Numbered from the stretch's first letter, positions 28,873 to 37,722 are shown. The stretch: DNA of 64,000 nt from CAIODY01 sp046051225 (GCA_046051225.1 JBJOOR010000004.1:186001-250000), one strand, 5' to 3'. Made by a program: numbers and translations. The notes: generated from the sequence alone by a model not told the origin.

Positions 28873-29550
28873 TTACGGAATAGTGCATACAAACATTTCG
28901 CTCCATTCACCCTCTTGATGTTGGCTATTGCCCCAACAACCATAGCCAAATACTTTTTGCCCAGTTAAGCCTCCATCAAAGCTTATGGCTTTGGGTGTTT
29001 TAGTTATCATTAATGTGGTGGGGCAAGCATTAGGCGATGGTGGCGCATCGGGGCTTACTAAATATACTATTTTACAATATGCCACACCATCGGGTTTGCC
29101 TCGGCGGCTAGTGCCATCTAACCCCATTTCTTGGCGATACCTAATTTTTATTTGATTGCCTACGCCTGGTTGTGCATCAATTACAGGGCGGCCATTAGGT
29201 CGGGGTGTTGGTACATGGTGGGTGCTATGTGGCACTATACCACACGATTGTTTTTGCGAATCTGTCATTACGGTATTGTACTGAATCTGTGTTTGAATAA
29301 ACACTCGTAGCTTAGCAACAAATGCTTTTTTAGCGCTGTTTTTGGCTATGCGCTGCGTAGTGGTGGCATTGCGTTTGTTTTTACACAGCGCATAAGCCGC
29401 AGCCCATGTGCTCTGGGGCGTAGTAAGTCCGTTAAGGACAATTAAAATAATACCCCAAGCTACTTGGTTGGTGGTGCACAGTGAGATAAGATTCGACTGA
29501 AAATTATCAAAGTCTGCGTCTGGTGCTGGAACTGAATCCTTTTTTTTCAT
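28873..29550 (-). CDS. Unknown protein, helical N-terminus and fibronectin-like C-terminus, array-associated
   Basis: This 225-residue protein has no signal peptide or membrane segment. Residues about 10-110 look helical and Ala/Asn/Thr-rich (WAAAYALCKNKRNATTTQRI, AKNSAKKAFVAKLRVFIQ). Residues about 145-225 are beta-rich, begin GNQIKIRYRQEMG and end GEWSEMFVCTIP, as a fibronectin type III-like domain would. The same two-part plan and a similar ending (GDFSDPISVVVS) occur in the 209-residue protein at 47228. Six cysteines, four in the second half, are unusual for a cytoplasmic protein. Upstream of its start lies a long array of 21-bp units; no other gene shares the transcript. Function unknown; I name no family. 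Confidence 0.75.
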   Translation of the reverse strand: MKKKDSVPAPDADFDNFQSNLISLCTTNQVAWGIILIVLNGLTTPQSTWAAAYALCKNKRNATTTQRIAKNSAKKAFVAKLRVFIQTQIQYNTVMTDSQKQSCGIVPHSTHHVPTPRPNGRPVIDAQPGVGNQIKIRYRQEMGLDGTSRRGKPDGVAYCKIVYLVSPDAPPSPNACPTTLMITKTPKAISFDGGLTGQKVFGYGCWGNSQHQEGEWSEMFVCTIP

Positions 29551-29591
29551 GACTTTGTTTTTTTTATTGTTTGTTAAAAATTAGAACTCTA

Positions 29592-30053
29592 TTTGATTAC
29601 ATTTTTTCTATCAAAAACCTTGTTGAATAAGCATTGTGTATTTACTATACTTTAACTCTTCTATTTATCTTTTTAAGGTTTTTAAATAATAATTGCTTGC
29701 TTCAATATTAGTTTTCTGTTTCTTACAATATGTTTTTAGTCTTTCATTTCTTTTTTTTAAACCCTCTCGGAATGTTTTTAAATTCTCATTTCTTACCGAA
29801 AGGTTTGTTTAGAATATTTTTAAACTCTCTTGGAATGTTTTTAGGTTCTTATTTCTTTCCATCTAAACTTAAAAAACATCCGAATGATTTGTTTGGAATA
29901 TTTTTAGAGTTTAAAAACATTCCGAATAATCTTAAACACTTTCCCTAAGACTTTAAACTTTTAATTTTAAACTCTCAACACTTTGTTTTAATGATTCAAA
30001 AACTAGTGTAAGCATTTTATTATTTTTTAAAAGAACATTATTTTTTTATTTTA
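29592..30053 (-). repeat. Array of about 22 degenerate 21-bp units upstream of 28873-29550
   Basis: This non-coding gap (29551-30200) is organised in 21-bp units. On the plus strand TTTA/TTTTA unit ends fall at 29675, 29738, 29759, 29780, 29822, 29843, 29906, 29969, 29990 and 30053; all spacings are multiples of 21. Typical units are 29760-29780, 29802-29822, 29823-29843 and 29886-29906 (G/A-rich start, GGAATATTTTTA or GGAATGTTTTTA end). Units 29865-29885 and 29907-29927 carry the same core inverted (AAACATTCCGAAT), so long inverted pairs can form, for example CGGAATGTTTTTAAA with TTTAAAAACATTCCG. A 72-codon open frame lies inside but shows no protein character. 30054-30200 shows nothing I can support. 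Confidence 0.7.
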
Positions 30054-30200
30054 TCAACTGAAAATTTTTGTTGCAATTGATACTGTAAAATTATAGGTAC
30101 TGATAGGGGGTTCGCAATACACAAAAAGGTGTAATGAAAACAACGTAGATAGATAAAGAAAAAGCGGCTAATAAATGGATGGCAAAAACCAAAAGTTCGA

Positions 30201-30470
30201 TTAACAGCTAATTAATTGGTGCAAATAATATACTTGCTCACTATTAATATCGAACATAAAGCCATGATGAAAAGCAAAAGATAATACGCCAGCCGTATTG
30301 TGGCTATCGGCTTTAAGATGTAGTAAATTAATTTCGGTTTTTACAGTGCCTATGGCAATATGCAATTGGTCGGAAATCATTTTGTAGGAAAAACCACCCC
30401 ACAACAAAGCAACAATTTGTTGCTGACGGGGCGAAAATTTTATTTCTTTATTTTCTTGCTGGCGGCTCAT
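30201..30470 (-). CDS. Small LuxR-type helix-turn-helix protein
   Basis: This 89-residue protein starts MSRQQENKEIKFSPRQQQIV, then ALLWGGFSYKMISDQLHIAIGTVKTEI, a LuxR/GerE-type helix-turn-helix, and about 35 more residues. It has no receiver or sensor domain, so it resembles the stand-alone GerE-like proteins found beside RHS and phage-like genes. ATG at 30470 is preferred to a TTG 39 nt upstream because the domain starts there. It could control the neighbouring array-associated or RHS genes; nothing proves this. Confidence 0.7.
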   Translation of the reverse strand: MSRQQENKEIKFSPRQQQIVALLWGGFSYKMISDQLHIAIGTVKTEINLLHLKADSHNTAGVLSFAFHHGFMFDINSEQVYYLHQLISC

Positions 30471-30625
30471 AACATACCTTACTAATGATTGTAAAACGAT
30501 TGTACACAACTATTAGTATAAGATGCTAAAAAATATAAATACGTTGCAAATGGTTTAGTTACGCCAAGCTTTTATTATTGTTGCCCTCCAAAATTTTGAA
30601 AAGCGACAACAATACAAATTAACTT

Positions 30626-31024
30626 CTATGGGTTAATTAATGTATATTGTTTTACTACTATCATTAAAATTAATAAAGCAAGTGGTAATACTCCATAAAT
30701 AATAACTCTGATTGTATTATTTGTATCATTAGTATACACATCTGTATATTTTTTTAAAATGATAGTTCTTCGTTTTTCGCTATACAGCACATAGCGTATA
30801 AATACTATTATTAATCCTAATACACCCATTCCAATATACCTTTTATTTCCACTTAAGTCAATTTTTAAAAAATCAATTTTTAAAAAATCAAATAAAACTA
30901 CTGTCAACATAAATTGTGTAAATGCAACTGCAAATACCATAAATACACCATTAAAAATAGCGTCTCTTTTTCGCTTTTCATTAAAAAAGTAGGAATAACA
31001 ATAGATAAAATCATATATATTCAT
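30626..31024 (-). CDS. Small three-helix membrane protein, orphan
   Basis: The 132-residue protein starts MNIYDFIYCYSYFFNEKRKR and has three hydrophobic segments (about 23-48, 66-84, 109-126). The size, the aromatic N-terminus and the two-plus-one helix layout with a charged loop between (YSEKRRTIILKKYTD) match the protein at 20635-21045 behind the RHS gene, though sequence identity is low. It has no RHS gene next to it, so it could be an orphan immunity protein. A tandem repeat of the FLKIDFLKID type (residues about 47-56) comes from a short DNA duplication near 30860-30890. Confidence 0.6.
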   Translation of the reverse strand: MNIYDFIYCYSYFFNEKRKRDAIFNGVFMVFAVAFTQFMLTVVLFDFLKIDFLKIDLSGNKRYIGMGVLGLIIVFIRYVLYSEKRRTIILKKYTDVYTNDTNNTIRVIIYGVLPLALLILMIVVKQYTLINP

Positions 31025-31090
31025 TTTAGTACAGCGTTAAGATTTTAAAATTAAAACCGCTATTTGGCAAATTTGAGAATAAAAAGGGAT

Positions 31091-31128
31091 AAAAAACAAA
31101 AAAGCACCAATCAATGATTAGTGCTTTC
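31091..31128 (-). terminator. Terminator of the small lipoprotein gene
   Basis: GCACCAATCA (31104-31113) pairs with TGATTAGTGC (31116-31125) with one G-U position, and on the minus strand a T-rich tract (31103-31091) follows. It lies directly downstream of the 31156-31353 gene. Confidence 0.75.
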
Positions 31129-31155
31129 AGTTCTTTGCAAAGAAAAAGTAATAAA

Positions 31156-31353
31156 TTATTTTTTCTTTTCTTCTGCTTTAGCAGGTTCAGCTTTAGCAGT
31201 TGTGTCAACAACAGCTTTAGCAGTTGTGTCAACAGCAGCAGCAGCTTCAGTTGTAGTTGCAGTAGAATCTGTTTTAGTTTCTTCTGTTTTTGCAGCTTGA
31301 TTACATGCAGCGAACATTGCGCCAGCAACCATTAATAATGCTAATTTTTTCAT
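31156..31353 (-). CDS. 65-residue Ala/Thr/Lys-rich lipoprotein
   Basis: It starts MKKLALLMVAGAMFAACNQA with a typical lipobox (MFAAC), leaving a mature chain of about 48 residues built of Thr, Ala, Glu and Lys, including two copies of VDTTAKA and ending KAEEKKK. The mature part is low-complexity and probably unstructured. Such tiny lipoproteins are common in Bacteroidota and abundantly expressed; their function is unknown. It has a consensus promoter and its own terminator, so it is a single-gene unit. Confidence 0.8.
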   Translation of the reverse strand: MKKLALLMVAGAMFAACNQAAKTEETKTDSTATTTEAAAAVDTTAKAVVDTTAKAEPAKAEEKKK

Positions 31354-31400
31354 CTTGATTGGTAAAAATTTTTGAATGTTATTGAATTATAATTCGGCGG

Positions 31401-31433
31401 CAAAGGTAATATTAAGATTTGTATTTTTACAAA
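31401..31433 (-). promoter_or_regulatory. Promoter of the small lipoprotein gene
   Basis: On the minus strand TTTG (31433-31430), 21 nt, then TACCTTTG (31408-31401). The ATG lies 47 nt further on, leaving a leader of about 40 nt. Confidence 0.75.
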
Positions 31434-31480
31434 CAAATAACACATTTTTTTTTAATTCTTTTTTCGCCTGCTTTACTTTT

Positions 31481-32782
31481 CTATTTTTCACGAAAAAATA
31501 AATATACAGGCACCCCTTTAAAATTAAAGGCTGCACGTAATTGTTTTTCTAAATAATTGCGGTATGGCTCTTTTATCTCTTTAGGATAATTGCAAAACAA
31601 GGCAAATGTAGGCACTTGGGCAGGCAATTGAGTGCCGTATTTAATTTTAATTAAATGCCCTCTATGAGCTGGAGGCTGTGTAGATGCTACAGCTTCTTGC
31701 AATACTTCATTTAATTTTGAAGTGGTTATTTTTCTGTTTTTATTTTCAGATACTTCAATGCAGGTTTCAATAATTTTCGAAATTCTTATTTTTTCTAATG
31801 CCGAAATAAACAAGATGGGCACATCGGTAAATGGCGCTATTTTATCTTTAATAGTTTGTTCAAATACTAATAATGTGTTGGTGCTTTTATCTATCAAATC
31901 CCATTTGTTTACCAATATCACCAATCCTTTCTTTTTGGTTTCAATCTGCTTAATAATATGCAAATCTTGTTGCAAAATGCCTTCTTTGGCATCAATCATT
32001 AGCATACATACATCCGATTCGTCAATGGCTTTTACACTTCGTATTACCGAGTAAAATTCTAAATCTTCATGTACATTTTGTTTTTTTCTGATACCTGCTG
32101 TATCAATCAAAATACATTGCTTACCAAATAAATTGTAATGGGTATGAATTGAATCACGGGTAGTACCAGCTATATTGCTTACAATGGTTCGTTCTTCGCC
32201 CAGCAATGCATTTAGCAATGATGATTTGCCTACATTGGGTCTACCCAATAAGCAAAATTTTGGTAATTGGGTTTCTATTTTTTCATCTTCAACGGGTAGC
32301 AATCGCATAATATCATCTAATAATTCGCCCGTACCAGTACCCGAAATAGATGATAGCTGATGCACATTATCAAAGCCTAAGCTATAAAACTCGGCTGCAT
32401 CTAAGCTTCTATTAAAATTATCTACTTTATTTACAATTACAATAATTGGCTTTTTGCTTTTGCGAAGCAGGTGTGCCATTTCATCATCTAATTGTGTAAT
32501 GCCCGATGTTACATCTAATATAAATAGTATCACTTGGGCTTCTCGAATAGCTATTTCTACTTGTTTTTTAATTTCAATTTCAAAAATATCATCAGTACTT
32601 TTTACATATCCACCTGTATCTACTACCTGAAATAATCTTCCATTCCATTCCGATTCGCCATATATTCTATCACGGGTTACACCGCTTTGATCATCGACTA
32701 TAGCTTTTCGGCTACCTGTAAGTCGGTTAAAAAGAGTTGATTTGCCAACATTCGGTCGGCCTACTATTGCTACTGTATTCAT
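31481..32782 (-). CDS. der: Ribosome biogenesis GTPase Der (EngA)
   Basis: The 433-residue essential GTPase assists 50S assembly. Two tandem GTPase domains are visible: the first with GRPNVGKST (8-16), DTGG and NKVD, the second with GRPNVGKSSL, DTAG and NKWD, followed by a KH-like C-terminal domain ending FFREK. The double GTPase arrangement is unique to Der. It lies downstream of lptB on the same strand, separated by 66 bp. Confidence 0.97.
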   Translation of the reverse strand: MNTVAIVGRPNVGKSTLFNRLTGSRKAIVDDQSGVTRDRIYGESEWNGRLFQVVDTGGYVKSTDDIFEIEIKKQVEIAIREAQVILFILDVTSGITQLDDEMAHLLRKSKKPIIVIVNKVDNFNRSLDAAEFYSLGFDNVHQLSSISGTGTGELLDDIMRLLPVEDEKIETQLPKFCLLGRPNVGKSSLLNALLGEERTIVSNIAGTTRDSIHTHYNLFGKQCILIDTAGIRKKQNVHEDLEFYSVIRSVKAIDESDVCMLMIDAKEGILQQDLHIIKQIETKKKGLVILVNKWDLIDKSTNTLLVFEQTIKDKIAPFTDVPILFISALEKIRISKIIETCIEVSENKNRKITTSKLNEVLQEAVASTQPPAHRGHLIKIKYGTQLPAQVPTFALFCNYPKEIKEPYRNYLEKQLRAAFNFKGVPVYLFFREK

Positions 32783-32848
32783 ACCGCAAAACTACAATTT
32801 ATAAAATTAAATTCGGTTTATTTTACAATAAGATGCTTTATGGTTAAA

Positions 32849-33595
32849 TTAGGTGGTAGGTAATATTGTTTTTCGTTTTAATTCGAAATTTTGTCCTAAA
32901 TAAACTTTTCTAACCGTTTCGTCGGCAGCTAATTGTTCGGCTGTGCCTTGCATTAATATTTTTCCTTCGAATAATAAATAAGCCCTATCTGTTATAGATA
33001 AAGTTTCTTGCACATTGTGGTCGGTTATTAATACGCCAATTCCTTTTGTAGCCAATTTTGCTACAATAGATTGAATATCTTCCACAGCAATAGGGTCGAT
33101 GCCTGCAAAAGGTTCATCTAATAAAATAAATTTTGGATTAACGGCTAATGAACGTGCAATTTCGGTTCTGCGGCGTTCGCCACCGCTTAATACACTGCCC
33201 ATATTTTTGCGTACATGGGTTAATCTAAATTCGCCCAACAACGATTCTAATTTTTCTTCTTGTTCTTTTTTAGTAAGTTTTGTCATTTGTAAAATCGACA
33301 ATACATTATCCTCAACAGTTAATTTTCTGAACACCGAAGCTTCTTGTGGTAAATAGCCAATACCCATTTGTGCCCGTTTGTACATGGGCATCATTGTAAT
33401 ATCTGTATCATCAAGCATTACCGTGCCTTCATCGGGTTGCACTAACCCTACCGTCATATAAAATGTGGTGGTTTTGCCAGCCCCATTTGGCCCCAACAAA
33501 CCAACAATTTCGCCTTGTTTTACTTCCACCGAAACATCATTCACCACTTTGCGTTGGCGATAAGTTTTCATTAAATTATGAGTATGTAATACCAT
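32849..33595 (-). CDS. lptB: LPS export ABC transporter ATP-binding protein LptB
   Basis: The 248-residue ATPase powers lipopolysaccharide extraction from the inner membrane by LptFG. It shows Walker A GPNGAGKTT (35-43), Q-loop in YLPQEAS, signature LSGGERRRTEIAR (136-148), Walker B FILLDEP (156-162) and switch His193. YLPQEASVFRKLTVEDN is characteristic of the LptB branch. It precedes der and follows the pspC gene on the same strand. Confidence 0.94.
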   Translation of the reverse strand: MVLHTHNLMKTYRQRKVVNDVSVEVKQGEIVGLLGPNGAGKTTTFYMTVGLVQPDEGTVMLDDTDITMMPMYKRAQMGIGYLPQEASVFRKLTVEDNVLSILQMTKLTKKEQEEKLESLLGEFRLTHVRKNMGSVLSGGERRRTEIARSLAVNPKFILLDEPFAGIDPIAVEDIQSIVAKLATKGIGVLITDHNVQETLSITDRAYLLFEGKILMQGTAEQLAADETVRKVYLGQNFELKRKTILPTT

Positions 33596-33642
33596 TTTAT
33601 TCGCTAAAATTATTGTTGCAAATTACGACAAAAGCATTCACT

Positions 33643-35196
33643 TTATTTTGCTTCTTTTAATCCCATTGATGTAATTATCCATTTTGTATTCAACTTATTC
33701 GAGTTAGAAAAATCTTCGTATTGTGGTTGAAACGAATCATCATCTATCATATCCAATGCATTTTCATTAAATACAATTTGCTTGTTGGCTGGTATTTGCA
33801 AAGTTAATCTTACTTCCTGATTGCGCCATTGCTGCCCACTTGGCTTTGTGAAATAATGAGGCAAAATTAAAATTGAATCTTTTTGCATCGCATTATATAT
33901 AATTTCATTTGCTCGTTTGGTGGCTATTATATCGGTTGAACCTTGTGCCGATTTTTCGATAACTAAATGCATTAATGAATCTTTAGATGGTGCTAATTCA
34001 AGTTCAATATTTCCATTTGCCAATGTATCTAAAAAATTAAATTTATGGCTGCCCCAAATTCCTACATTGATGTTGATGTGGCGGCGGTGGCTATTTTGCG
34101 AATGCAACCATTCAGAATTTATATAAACTGTATTAGTATTATTTGGTGTAAATGCAATTTGTTCGGTAATGGTTTTATCGTGTTTAAAATCGGCACTTAC
34201 TTTTTGTACCACATAAATAATGCTGATGATACTGGCAAACCAAACAATGGTAATAGTAGATTTTACCCACGATGAAATTTGCTGTGTTTTAAAAATCAAT
34301 CTGATTAATTTATATACAATTACAACAATTGGAATAAACACCATACAACAAGTAGCTACCACCAGCAAGTCGGCATCTGTAGCCGAATCTACCAAAAAAC
34401 CCAACGCTAATGGTGCTGCAAAACCAACAGAAAATAATACCACAATTAATGCAAAAGCTAATGGCACAAAAATCATTAATCCAAAAATCAAAAATATAAA
34501 TGCAATAACTTTTATTAAAGTTCGAGCCACTTCGTGCAGTGTGTTTTTGGTAGTTGGGTTTCTAAATTCCGAGCCCATGCGCTCAAAATTTTGTTTCACA
34601 CTTCCAGCTTCACGTTCTACATTTTTTTTAATATCATCAAATGTAAGTGGCTTGCCAAACATTGCCATTTTTTCGGCAGCCGTTTCGGCTTTAGGAATGG
34701 CAATCCAACAAATAATATAAATTAAAAAACCACCACCACCAATAAAAAATAATGCCGCCAAAGCCAATCGAATTAAAATAGGGTCGATACCAAAATACGC
34801 CGCCAAACCGCTACATACGCCACCTAATACTTTATCATCTGCATTTCTATACAATCGTCTAAATTGATTAGATGTACGATAAGTATTATCGGCAGATGAT
34901 GATGAATTTGTAGATTGATTATTTTCTTCAGCAAATTCTTTAAACTGTTCGGGCTGCCCCATCATGGCTATTAATTCTTCAATATCTTTTGGCAAAATAG
35001 CTTGAGCGCCATCATTTATTTTTTGTTGAAATAATTCGGCAATACGATTTTCAACATCTAAATATACTTCGGCTGCCGAACTTGAATTGCCCAAGTGCAT
35101 TTTAATTTCATTCAAATATTTTTTTAATGATTCGTAAGCAATTTCATCAATTTGAAAAATGATACTGCATAAGTTTATAGATATAATTTTATTCAT
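33643..35196 (-). CDS. PspC-domain membrane protein
   Basis: The 517-residue protein has a charged N-terminal region (about 1-105), a PspC domain (about 110-170: RRLYRNADDKVLGGVCSGLAAYFGID, then a Gly-rich membrane segment and WIAIPKAE), further membrane segments at about 225-260, 262-305 and 325-345, and a ~170-residue beta-rich C-terminal part outside the last helix. PspC proteins act in envelope-stress signalling in Proteobacteria; in Bacteroidota they are typically paired with a PadR regulator, as here (22 bp upstream). Regulation is by the palindromic operator ahead of padR. Confidence 0.88.
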   Translation of the reverse strand: MNKIISINLCSIIFQIDEIAYESLKKYLNEIKMHLGNSSSAAEVYLDVENRIAELFQQKINDGAQAILPKDIEELIAMMGQPEQFKEFAEENNQSTNSSSSADNTYRTSNQFRRLYRNADDKVLGGVCSGLAAYFGIDPILIRLALAALFFIGGGGFLIYIICWIAIPKAETAAEKMAMFGKPLTFDDIKKNVEREAGSVKQNFERMGSEFRNPTTKNTLHEVARTLIKVIAFIFLIFGLMIFVPLAFALIVVLFSVGFAAPLALGFLVDSATDADLLVVATCCMVFIPIVVIVYKLIRLIFKTQQISSWVKSTITIVWFASIISIIYVVQKVSADFKHDKTITEQIAFTPNNTNTVYINSEWLHSQNSHRRHININVGIWGSHKFNFLDTLANGNIELELAPSKDSLMHLVIEKSAQGSTDIIATKRANEIIYNAMQKDSILILPHYFTKPSGQQWRNQEVRLTLQIPANKQIVFNENALDMIDDDSFQPQYEDFSNSNKLNTKWIITSMGLKEAK

Positions 35197-35218
35197 GATT
35201 TTTGTTTTTTAGATTTTA

Positions 35219-35542
35219 TTATTTAGTTGTTTTATCAACTGCGTATGCTAATTCTTTCCAGGTTTTTGTCATCTCTTTTAAAATTTTTTCGCCATCATCA
35301 GTAAGTTGGTAATATTTTCGAGGTGGCCCTGTTTTCGATTCTTCCCAGCTATATTTTAATAAACCATCATTTTTTAATCGGGTTAATAATGGATATAGCG
35401 TTCCTTCAACTACCAGCATTTTTGCTTCTTTTAGCGAACTAATAATATCAGAAGCATACGATTCGTTTTTTGCAATAATGGAAAGAATACAAAACTCTAA
35501 AACCCCTTTCCGCATTTGCATTTGAATATTTTCTGCATTCAT
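35219..35542 (-). CDS. PadR family transcriptional regulator
   Basis: This 107-residue regulator has the winged helix-turn-helix of PadR: MRKGVLEFCILSIIAKNESYASDII, then EGTLYPLLTRLKNDGLL and GPPRKYYQLTDDGE. It belongs to the short class with a single C-terminal dimerisation helix. It is first in an operon with the pspC gene and probably represses itself through the inverted repeat at 35592-35612. Confidence 0.93.
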   Translation of the reverse strand: MNAENIQMQMRKGVLEFCILSIIAKNESYASDIISSLKEAKMLVVEGTLYPLLTRLKNDGLLKYSWEESKTGPPRKYYQLTDDGEKILKEMTKTWKELAYAVDKTTK

Positions 35543-35572
35543 AATTTTGTATGTTTTGTTTTAATTACGATG

Positions 35573-35612
35573 CAAACATACAAACATTTTAGTACTATGC
35601 AATACATAGTAC
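35573..35612 (-). promoter_or_regulatory. padR-pspC promoter with overlapping PadR-type operator
   Basis: GTACTATG (35592-35599) and CATAGTAC (35605-35612) form a perfect 8-bp inverted repeat with a 5-bp centre. On the minus strand the promoter consists of TTG (35602-35600), 19 nt, and TATGTTTG (35580-35573). The -33 box therefore lies in the centre of the palindrome, and a bound dimer would block RNA polymerase. The size and ATG...CAT character fit PadR operators. Self-repression by the downstream padR product is the natural inference. Confidence 0.75.
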
Positions 35613-35708
35613 CATATTTTTTTAAAATAATTTTATTAAGAATTTTTTTAGCGCTGACTAAATAATTTTTTTACTTTTGAAATCGTTATCATTAAAATAC
35701 ATTTTACA

Positions 35709-36464
35709 ATGAAAAAAATATTTGCCACCATTATTCTTGTAGCTACATTTTGTAGCATAGTACCATTTACAGCTTCGGCGCAGCACGATGAATTTTTAAC
35801 TGATTTAATTAATTTATGGAATAATCATAAATACGAAAAAGTATATCAACCTTTAAAAGAATACAAAGACAGTAAAAAAATACAGAATGATTTTGAAATG
35901 GATTATATGATTGCAACTAGTGCAGCTCGTAGTGCTGGCGAAGATCCAAAAGAAGTTAGTTCATTAATAAATGATTTATTGGCTAATTATAAATTTAAAA
36001 AAGACGACCAAGATTATATCAGAAATCAAGATGGAATGGGCAAATACGAGAAAGGAAAAAATACAAGAATGGATGCTGAACATATTGGCAACAGAGGCAA
36101 ATCTGCCGATGCAACAAATAAAGAAGTACCAAAATCGCTAGGAAAAAATACTGATAAAACAGAAACCAAAGAAATAAAAGAAGTGGGCAAAAAAGAAATG
36201 GTAAAAGAAGAAATAAAAAAAGATGATGAACCTGTGAAAGACGAAGTGAAAAAAGAAGTAAAAAAAGAAGAAATAAAAAAGGAAGCGAAATTAGTGGCAA
36301 AAAAAGATGGCGATAACAAGCCAACAGAAATTATAAGAAAACCAAATGTTACACAAATAGTTAAAGGCGATAAAGTAATTACAGTAATGGCTGGTCACAG
36401 CTATTTTGTACGTGGCGATACAATTATAGAAATGCCACCTGTAAAATCATTTTTAAAAAAATAA
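35709..36464 (+). CDS. Secreted protein with Lys/Glu-rich linker
   Basis: The 251-residue protein has a signal peptide (MKKIFATIILVATFCSIV, then TASAQ). Residues about 27-115 are helical (LTDLINLWNNHKYEKVYQPL, DYMIATSAARSAGED). About 130-210 is a low-complexity KE-rich segment (KKEVKKEEIKKEAK), and the last 40 residues are beta-like (VIRGDTIIEMPPVKSFLKK-type ending). The charged stretch is probably an extended linker. No known family is recognised. A -7-like TACTTTTG lies at 35672-35679 and a strong terminator follows, so it is a single-gene unit. Confidence 0.75.
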   Translation: MKKIFATIILVATFCSIVPFTASAQHDEFLTDLINLWNNHKYEKVYQPLKEYKDSKKIQNDFEMDYMIATSAARSAGEDPKEVSSLINDLLANYKFKKDDQDYIRNQDGMGKYEKGKNTRMDAEHIGNRGKSADATNKEVPKSLGKNTDKTETKEIKEVGKKEMVKEEIKKDDEPVKDEVKKEVKKEEIKKEAKLVAKKDGDNKPTEIIRKPNVTQIVKGDKVITVMAGHSYFVRGDTIIEMPPVKSFLKK

Positions 36465-36466
36465 TC

Positions 36467-36502
36467 AAAAGCCTTTCGGAAATTTCTGAAAGGCTTTTTT
36501 TT
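36467..36502 (+). terminator. Rho-independent terminator
   Basis: AAAAGCCTTTC and GAAAGGCTTTT form an 11-bp perfect stem with a 10-nt loop, followed by a T-run, immediately after the stop at 36464. Confidence 0.88.
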
Positions 36503-36558
36503 GTAGATACCGAAACAAAAAAGAAAATTCATTTTAACAAAATTATACTTTCATTTTT

Positions 36559-37707
36559 ATGAAAAAAATATTCTACGCTAGTTGCTTAGGCTTTATTGTT
36601 TTCGAAATTTTAAATGTATATTTTATTATGCCTTTTCCGGGCAGCCAACGCATCAACAGCATTGCTGTGGCTTATTTGCTGTGTAGCTATAGGTGGTTGT
36701 TTAGGGTTTTATTTTTTGTAGGACTGGTTGCAACCATTGTTCATACGTATAAAAATTCGGCATGGTGGAAACCTACTTTAATGCTACTGCCAACCCTTAG
36801 CATTGTGTATTTGTTCAACTTTAAAATGAGGGCTGATAAAATGTTTTATCAAACCCAAAATTTACAAATGGTAAATGTTGCTAACAACAAAATAGCCGAT
36901 GAAAAATTAGTTGTTGGTGTTGAAATAAATGGGCAAGCAAAAGCCTACCCGATTCAATTAATTGCTTATCATCATCAAGTACAAGATTCGATTGGTGGGC
37001 AACCTGTGATGGTTACTTATTGCTCGGTGTGCCGCACGGGCAGAGTGTTTCAGCCTATTGTAAATAATAAATTTGAAAAGTTTAGGTTGGTAGGCATGGA
37101 CCATTTTAATGCTATGTTTGAAGATGAAACCACTGGTAGTTGGTGGCGACAAGTTACTGGCGAAGCCATTGCAGGCAAATTAAAAGGGCAACATTTGCCC
37201 GAATTATTTTGCACACAAACTTCGCTACATGAGTGGTTAATGTTGCATCCAACCTCATTAATAATGCAAGCCGATGAAAAATTTAATAAGCGATATGCAG
37301 GGTTAGCCGATTACGAATCGGGCGTTGACAAAAGTTCGTTAGAGGGCACCAATTCTGCATCGTGGCAAGATAAATCGTGGGTAGTGGGTGTGGCTTTAAA
37401 AAGCGGAGATGCTAAAGCTTACGACTGGAATAGGTTGAAAAAAGAAAAAATAATTTTGGATGAAATTAATCATCAACCCATTGTTTTGGTTTTAGCTAAT
37501 GATGAAAAAAGTTTTTTTGCATTTCAACGTCCATCGGCCGACGCAATATTTACTTTGCAAAACGACTCCATTATTTTCAATCAAAAAAAATATTCGTTGG
37601 CTGGTATTGGTGCCGATGATGCCACTATTAAACTAACGCCAATAGCGGCTGTACAAGAGTTTTGGCACAGTTGGCGCACCTTTCATCCTACTACATTACA
37701 CTATTAA
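36559..37707 (+). CDS. DUF3179 domain-containing membrane protein
   Basis: The 382-residue protein has three to four N-terminal membrane segments (within about 1-95) and a DUF3179 domain at about 115-340, marked by YPIQLIAYHH, VTYCSVCRTGRVF with its two cysteines, LVGMDHFNAMFED and GSWWRQVTGEAIAG. The family is widespread but has no proven activity; the conserved Cys pair and acidic residues suggest metal or redox chemistry. It is the first gene of a three-gene run with a haloperoxidase 15 nt downstream. Confidence 0.87.
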   Translation: MKKIFYASCLGFIVFEILNVYFIMPFPGSQRINSIAVAYLLCSYRWLFRVLFFVGLVATIVHTYKNSAWWKPTLMLLPTLSIVYLFNFKMRADKMFYQTQNLQMVNVANNKIADEKLVVGVEINGQAKAYPIQLIAYHHQVQDSIGGQPVMVTYCSVCRTGRVFQPIVNNKFEKFRLVGMDHFNAMFEDETTGSWWRQVTGEAIAGKLKGQHLPELFCTQTSLHEWLMLHPTSLIMQADEKFNKRYAGLADYESGVDKSSLEGTNSASWQDKSWVVGVALKSGDAKAYDWNRLKKEKIILDEINHQPIVLVLANDEKSFFAFQRPSADAIFTLQNDSIIFNQKKYSLAGIGADDATIKLTPIAAVQEFWHSWRTFHPTTLHY

Positions 37708-37722
37708 AAATCAAATTTTAGC

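Noticed and set aside
29730..29948. 72-codon plus-strand frame in the 21-bp array
   Set aside because: 21 bp equals seven codons, so a periodic array gives open frames easily. The translation is Phe/Leu-rich low complexity, has no ribosome-binding context, and inverted units make no sense as protein repeats.
34220..34720. 166-codon plus-strand frame
   Set aside because: It is antisense to the PspC-domain gene, whose frame has clear domain structure.
36019..36324. Minus-strand frames rich in Leu, Phe and Ser
   Set aside because: They are antisense to the Lys/Glu codon run of the secreted protein at 35709-36464.
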